This document shows positions 58,360 to 64,000 of a stretch of 64,000 nucleotides of DNA, in pieces. The translations under genes were made by a program, and so were the position numbers. The stretch comes from Nonlabens ulvanivorans (GTDB lineage: Bacteria > Bacteroidota > Bacteroidia > Flavobacteriales > Flavobacteriaceae): positions 1 through 64,000 of the forward strand of contig NZ_BBMK01000006.1 of assembly GCF_000755285.1 (NCBI RefSeq), written 5' to 3'. Under the pieces are notes generated by a model, which was not told the DNA's origin, did not search any database, and saw nothing but the letters and a program-made list of their open reading frames with translations. Position 1 is the first letter of the stretch, and each line of letters begins with the position of its first letter.

Positions 58360-59361
58360 TTATTTGAAAAATAATTGAGGAAATTGACTCTTCTCTTCTC
58401 TCCCTAAAATATTCACATAAAAGAAAGATTTTAAAAATCCATAACCATAACCTGCAAACTGTATAATAACTGCAAACACAGAAAAAAGTCCAATTTTTAA
58501 TCCGTTTTTTATAGAACTATCTATAAAGATAAGAGAAAAATAAAAGCTTACTAAACAAAGTAGCCACGGATAACCTAACAAAAAAAATGTCATAGAAAAT
58601 GTTAGACCGACTACAAATAAACTAGGCAGCCAATATATGACTCTGGCTGTATCAGGATACCATTTATTTAGAATAACTCTGACCATTCCAAACTTATTCA
58701 CCTGTTTAAAAAACAACTTCCATGAAATACGTCTTTCATGATAAACAAATGCATCTTTTATCAATCTTGTACGATATCCCGCTTTCCATAACCTTATACT
58801 TAAATCAGGATCTTCACCAGGATGAATTTTTCCAAAACCTTGAGTAACCTCAAACGCTTCTTTACTCAAACCCATATTAAAGCTACGAGGTTGAAATTTA
58901 TCAAGTTTTTCACTACCTCCTCTAATTCCACCGGTCGTAAAGAAAGATGTCATACTATAATTTATAGCCTTTTGTAGAGGTGTAAAACTATCATGAGCAG
59001 CATCAGGACCGCCATAGCAATCAACATAATCTAATTCTAATGCTCTTTCGGCCGCTTGCAAATAACTATCCGGAAGAATACAATCACTATCTAAAATGAT
59101 AAAGTAATTACCACTCGCCTTTCTCATACCATAATTACGGGATTCTCCAGGTCCAGAATTAGATTTAAAGTAATATGAAATGTTTACGCTTTCGCGGAAG
59201 CGAGAACACACTGTCTCACAGGTTACATTAGAGCCATCCTCAACAATAACAACTTCAAAATCTTTATTGTAATCTAATTGAGAAATACTAAACAATAATT
59301 TCTCAACCTCATCTGGGCGATTATAAACAGGTACTATAAAGGAAAAATCAGGTTCTTTCAC
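58360..59361 (-). CDS. Family 2 glycosyltransferase
   Basis: The 333-residue protein has a GT-A domain: SFIVPVYNRPDEVEKLL, VVIVEDGSN, YFIILDSDC (DxD-type metal site reading D-S-D), PRSFNMGLSKEAF and GEDPDLSIRLWKAGY. A C-terminal membrane region of about three to four helices follows (about 230-310). It likely transfers a sugar to a surface glycan or lipid at the inner membrane. A palindromic repeat variant (59186-59202) encodes FRESV. It starts 68 bases from the end of the giant surface protein gene, with a terminator between. Confidence 0.9.
   Translation of the reverse strand: MKEPDFSFIVPVYNRPDEVEKLLFSISQLDYNKDFEVVIVEDGSNVTCETVCSRFRESVNISYYFKSNSGPGESRNYGMRKASGNYFIILDSDCILPDSYLQAAERALELDYVDCYGGPDAAHDSFTPLQKAINYSMTSFFTTGGIRGGSEKLDKFQPRSFNMGLSKEAFEVTQGFGKIHPGEDPDLSIRLWKAGYRTRLIKDAFVYHERRISWKLFFKQVNKFGMVRVILNKWYPDTARVIYWLPSLFVVGLTFSMTFFLLGYPWLLCLVSFYFSLIFIDSSIKNGLKIGLFSVFAVIIQFAGYGYGFLKSFFYVNILGREEKSQFPQLFFK
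59186..59202. repeat. Palindromic repeat variant inside GT2 gene
   Basis: ACGCTTTCGCGGAAGCG is read on the minus strand as R-F-R-E-S-V between the strand-loop regions of the GT-A fold. One base differs from consensus. Confidence 0.85.
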
Positions 59362-59378
59362 ATGGTAAAAATAGGAAA

Positions 59379-59411
59379 TAAAAAAAGGCTGTTCTTAGTA
59401 AGAACAGCCTT
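59379..59411 (-). terminator. Terminator of the giant surface protein gene
   Basis: The stem AAGGCTGTTCTTA / TAAGAACAGCCTT (59385-59397 and 59399-59411) carries an A run at its left (a T run on the minus strand), 22 bases past the stop at 59433. Confidence 0.88.
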
Positions 59412-59432
59412 TCTAAAAAAGTTATATAAAAT

Positions 59433-62400
59433 TTACTCTTTCACCACTCGAATCGTAGAAGTACGACTGTCGGTAGTTACTTGTACTAGATAAACACCAG
59501 CACTAAGAGTAGACATATCAATTTGAGCATTAGTTACACCAGGTGAAACATTCATAACCTGTTGTCCTAACATATTCATAACAGATGCGCTAACGATAGT
59601 TTGCAATCCATTAATATTCAATACATCTTTAACAGGATTAGGATAGAATGTAAATCCTAACTCCTCGATAGACACATTACTTTGTGTTGCATCTATAGTA
59701 AAGTTATCTACAAAGAACTCTGAGTCAGTCCCAGCTCCAGTAACACCATTAGTACCCCCAGAATGCTAATTGCACAATTCCAGTATAACTACCAAGCTTA
59801 CCGTTTCTAATTGACCCGTGTTTGAAATCGCAGGTGAAGTAGCATCCCAAGTTTGAATAGCTGTCCAAGTTAAACCTGCATCATCAGTAATTAACAATTG
59901 TATTTGTTGATCACCAGTAAAAGCAGTTGCACCAGTTGCAGCAAATGTAGTATGAGCTATATCAAATATTGCATCAAAATTACCAGCTGTTCCTAAATCA
60001 AATTCTGGAGTTACTAACCAATCATTGATAGCAGCAGTATTCCAAATGTTAATCTTTGCTGCTTGACCATTAGTACTAGCCGTATCATTAGCAAAATTAT
60101 CCGATGCCCACGCACCATCTACACCATTAGGACCAGCTGTCGTAGCAGTATCATCACCTTCTGACCAGCAAACTCCTGGATATGTAGTAAAGTCATTTCC
60201 TGGTGCACCAGTAGCAACACCGTAAGGCGCTAATATAGGAGCACAATCAGTTGCAAAGTTGATAGGACCAACCCATGAACTAAAGTTACCCATTCCACAA
60301 TCAGCTCTTACATAAACTTCAAAGCTTGAAGAAGAAGCTAAACCTGAAATAGATTCCATGGTATTCATAGTTGAAGTACCAGCTCCAGTTGGAGCTCCAG
60401 AACCACTAGGCAATACTGCATATTCCCATACCGTTTCAGAACCACCAGCAGACCAAGAAATATCAACAGAAGTTGCAGTGATGTTAGCTGCTGTAACATT
60501 TGTTGGAGTTAAACAACCATTAAAGTCATCAACGATAACATCATCTAAAGATATATCACCTCCGAAAGAAGTACCACGAGTTCCTCTAAATCTAATCTGA
60601 ACCGTTGCACCAGTGTAAGCACCTAAACCTACAACTGTGGTTTGCCATGCATCTGCTTGATTGGTTTGTTGTTGACCTACTAGAGTAAACACATCTACTG
60701 TCCATCCTGTACCATCATTAATATCAACATGTAATGTATCAAAGTCTGGTCCCCCCCACATGTGATAAGAGAATGAAAGTGCCGGATTAGTCAATGCAGA
60801 CATATCAATTAATGGAGAAAGTAATTCTGCTTCATCACCTAAAGCTCCACTAGAAGCCTCAGTAAAGAAATAATTAGCTCCTGAAGCCGCAGCTGTAGGA
60901 CCTGTATTTGTAGAACCTGTTCCACCAGTACTTACATCCCATGTATAACCAGAAGTTTGAGGTGTACTCCAACAATTCTCATCAGTGAAAGTTGTTGAAA
61001 CTGTAAATGTTTCAAATCCTTCATTGTAAGGAGCTACAACTGCAGCACACTCTGTTGTGAATGTTGCTGGACCTGCTGTTCCACTTAATGTACCCATTCC
61101 ACAATCTGCAGTAACATAAAACTCATAACAAGTCTCTGAAGTTAAACCAGATATCGCAAATCCAACATTAGAAGTAGCTACTACACTAGTACCAGTTCCA
61201 GGTGTAAAGCCACAAGGTCCGTATTCAACGTTCCATGAAGTAGCTGAACCATTCTCATTCCAAGAAATTCTGCATCTACATCAGAAACATTAGCCGATGA
61301 AAGAATTGATGGTTGTGCACAAGCAGGTAATTCATCAAAAACAACATTATCTAGAGCAATATCGCTGGTTCCAGTAAAACCGGAATCTGTACGTTCAGCT
61401 CTAAACCTAACCTGTACAACAGAACCTGTAAAGGTACTTAAGTCAATTACACCTAATTCCCATGGCGCATTACCATCAGCTTGCTGCTGACCTGAAATTA
61501 ACACCACATCATTAACAAAACCAGAACCATCATTTACATCAACATGTAATATACCAGTAACAGCACCAAACATGTGATAGTTAAACTGCACTGATGGAGC
61601 TGTTAATGCAGACACATCTACTAAAGGAGATAATAATGTTGCTTCATTACCAGCAGCACCTCCGTTACCTTCTATATAGAAGTAAGACGAGCCATTAAAT
61701 GCCAAGTTAGGACCTGTATTAGTTGTAGGTGTACCACCAGCATCATCAAGATTCCAATCCCAAGCTGTAAAACTAGTAGAATCGAAACTTCCTTTCCAAC
61801 AATTCTCTTCAGTGAAGTCAAGATTAGCAGTAAAGGTTTCAAAATCTTCAATATAAGGAGCTGTTAATGGCGCACATTCTGTTTTAAATGATAATGGACC
61901 TACAGTATTACTAAACGCACCAGCGCCACAATCTGAAGTTACATAGAAATCATAAAGTGTATCTGGCATAAGACCAGATGCAGTTTCCGCATTAGTAGCT
62001 GCAGCATTTAAATACGCAGCTGGCATAGTTCCTTGAGCAACACCTTGAGGCTGTACTTCAACTGTCCAAACGGTTGAACCACCATTCTCAGTCCAAGATA
62101 AATCAGCAGTAGTATCAGTCAAGTTAGACGCACTTAAGAAACTAGGATTAGGACAAGCTGGCAGTTCATCTACTCTAAAGTCATCTAAACTTATATCTCC
62201 TTCGAATGTACCTGCACTAGTAGCCACAAATCTAAATTGAACTGTTGAACCTGCATAAGCAGATAAGTCACTGATTTGAGATACCCACGGATCAGCCTGC
62301 GCTGTTTGTATTTGTCCAGGACCTATTGTAATAACATTAACCCAACCTGTACCATCATTTATTTCAAGATCTAAAGTTCCTATTTGACCACCAAACATAT

Positions 62401-64000
62401 GGTAGAAGAATTCTACAGATGGAGTTGTCAATGGACTAAGATCCACTAATGGGGAGACTAGAGTAGCAACACTAGTACCGGACGTACCAGAACTAGCTTC
62501 AGTATAGAAGTAATTCACACCACTATTTGCATTTGCAGGACCAGTTCCAGTTGAAGGTGTACTACCTACTCCGTCAACATTCCAATCATAAGCATCTACT
62601 GAAGATGCTGTCCAACACAATTCTTCTACAAATGAAGTATTTGGAGCAAATGTTTCAAAGTCTTCAAAATATGGAGCTGATAAAGCATCACATAAAGTTT
62701 GGAAAGTAGATGGTCCAACCCATACTGATGTATCAGTTGCACCACAAATTGCTCTCACATAATAATCATATTGTGTGCTGCCTTGTAATCCAGTTATAGT
62801 AAATGGATTAGTAACACCCGTTGCAGATCCACCAAGTGGCGCTGCTGGAGGCATACCTTGCGTATAACCTATTGGTCCCCCATTCTACATCATAAGTTGT
62901 AGCAGTTCCGTTTTCAGTCCAACTAACAGACGCATCAGTTACCGTGATTGAAGCATCATCCACTAATAAAGCAGATGGTGCTGGACAAGTTGGTATTTCA
63001 TCAACTCTAAAATCGTCAATTGAAATATCACCCGCAAACGTACCATTCGATTCTGCTCTTAATCTTACAGAAAGCTCTGTTCCTGTTAAACCAGTTATAG
63101 CACTAATATCAACGATTCTCTGAATCCAATCATCAGCTTGCGCTGTTTGTTGTGCACCAACAATCATATCTACATCATTAATCCAACCTGTTCCATCATT
63201 AACATCAACATGTAAAGTTCCTATTTGTGCACCAAACATGTGATAATAAAACTGAATAGAAGGAGTCGTTAAAGTCGAGTAATCAATAATTGGAGAAACT
63301 AATCGAGCCTCTGCACCAGTAGATGAAGCCTCTGTATAGAAATAAGTCGTTCCACTAAAGGCCATTAAAGGACCTGTACCCGTACTTGGTGTTGAACCAT
63401 TATTATCCACATTCCAATCATATGTTCCATCTGCATCAGCTGACCAACAATTCTCTTCTAAGAAATTTGTCGAAGCAGTAAACGCCTCAAAGTTATCGGA
63501 ATAAGGTGCTGTAAAAACAGCACAAGCCGTTTGGAAAGAAATTGGCCCAGACCACACAGAGAATCCTGCAGCACCCATACAATCAGTTCTTACATAAACA
63601 TCATAATTAGTGAAAGCTGTTAAACCTGTCCAGTTATAAGGATTAGCTGTTGCCGTTTGTTGAATCCCAGTTGTTGTAGCATCTGGAGCAGGATCACCTG
63701 CTGGTTGTACTAAAACCTCATAACTAGTTGCAGCCGTAGCATTCGTATCTGCAAAATCTACATCAACCGTTGTATCTGTAATATTCAAAGCAGCTAGCAT
63801 ACTAGGTGGTGAACAAAAAGCACCACAAGTTTCAATTCTTAATAAATCTATAGCCATATCACCTGCAAACCCATTATTAGAAGCTTCATCACCTGTAATT
63901 TGTAGATAAATCACTTGACCTAAATAAGCATCTAGATTAACTCCTACAGGAGCCCATGGATCATTTCCAGCAGTTTGAAGTTGACCTATAGCAGAAAATT
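59433..64000 (-). CDS. Giant Fn3/MAM-like repeat surface protein with T9SS sorting domain (partial, four frameshifts)
   Basis: The gene enters from the right edge. Its repeat unit spans about 810-835 bases: an Fn3-like domain (C-x-x-P ... W-x-x-N/G-G ... Y-x-x-Y-V) plus a MAM-like jelly-roll (APY-x-E-x-FE-x-F ... YHMFG ... LHVDVNDGTGW ... GDISLDDFRVDE). Repeat starts lie near 63815, 62990, 62160, 61325 and 60515. A different jelly-roll (about 59800-60250) and a T9SS type A domain (LGFTFYPNPVKDVLNING ... STIRVVKE) end it. Breaks: five-C runs at 62877 and 59755, one T near 61275 and one G near 59790; each is repaired by one base. It is probably a large adhesin. Confidence 0.9.

Noticed and set aside
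59433-64000. Repetitive surface gene as a CRISPR-like or mobile repeat region
   Set aside because: The repeats are about 820 bases, coding, diverged and in frame; they are protein domains.

Overview
The window looks like chromosome of a marine-type Flavobacteriaceae (Bacteroidota). The evidence is low GC, T9SS type A sorting domains ending secreted proteins, Bacteroidota-style -7 boxes (TAnnTTTG) with little Shine-Dalgarno, and family signatures such as fused E1 alpha/beta dehydrogenase, rhomboid pair-mutL-ribH-TPR-recF order, DUF4350/DUF58/MoxR cluster and short YqaE/Pmp3 peptides. The genus cannot be fixed from sequence reading alone. No rRNA, tRNA, insertion sequence, prophage or CRISPR array was seen, and no gene-free stretch exceeds about 300 bases.

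Layout. 1-6772 (minus): a tightly overlapping membrane/AAA+ operon (SpoIIM-like protein, polytopic membrane protein, DUF4129, DUF4350, MoxR ATPase, DUF58, small membrane protein), with an RDD protein divergent and a TRIC/YadS channel behind it. 8.2-11.9 kb (minus): two rhomboid proteases, mutL and a small membrane protein. 12.1-15.7 kb (plus): a 1200-residue secreted subtilase. 15.8-19.0 kb: ribH and a TPR protein (minus), recF, a lipoprotein and a DUF721 protein (plus). 19.1-23.5 kb (minus): giant TamB-like protein. 23.6-31.9 kb (plus): tsaD, rsmE, DUF4159, AI-2E transporter, THUMP-like methyltransferase, cobB sirtuin, lipoprotein, helical protein, purB. 31.9-34.8 kb: small membrane and secreted proteins, two unlisted YqaE/Pmp3 genes and mazG. 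35-40 kb: thioredoxin protein, then a second MoxR/VWA module. 40.2-43.4 kb: ppa, hypotheticals, an XRE regulator/membrane protein pair with a candidate operator, and a DoxX-like protein. 43.7-54.5 kb (plus): uvrA, LOG protein, an inactive-looking M1 peptidase/barrel fusion, branched-chain E1, a K+ channel, miaA. 54.4-59.4 kb (minus): RR/HK pair, coaE, YbbR protein, GT2. 59.4-64 kb (minus): the C-terminal part of a huge repetitive Fn3/MAM-like T9SS surface protein that runs off the window.

Two features cut across gene boundaries. First, a perfect palindrome, TACGCTTTCGCGAAAGCGTA and close variants, occurs at least 14 times. Six copies lie between oppositely oriented genes and eight lie inside genes, in all three reading frames; this is the most interesting unexplained signal. 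Second, about 23 single-base frameshifts split otherwise normal housekeeping genes (mutL, uvrA, purB, miaA, tamB-like and others), and ten G/C runs are exactly seven long. Together these point to homopolymer errors in the assembly rather than mass pseudogenisation, so split genes are annotated here as single genes with the break stated.
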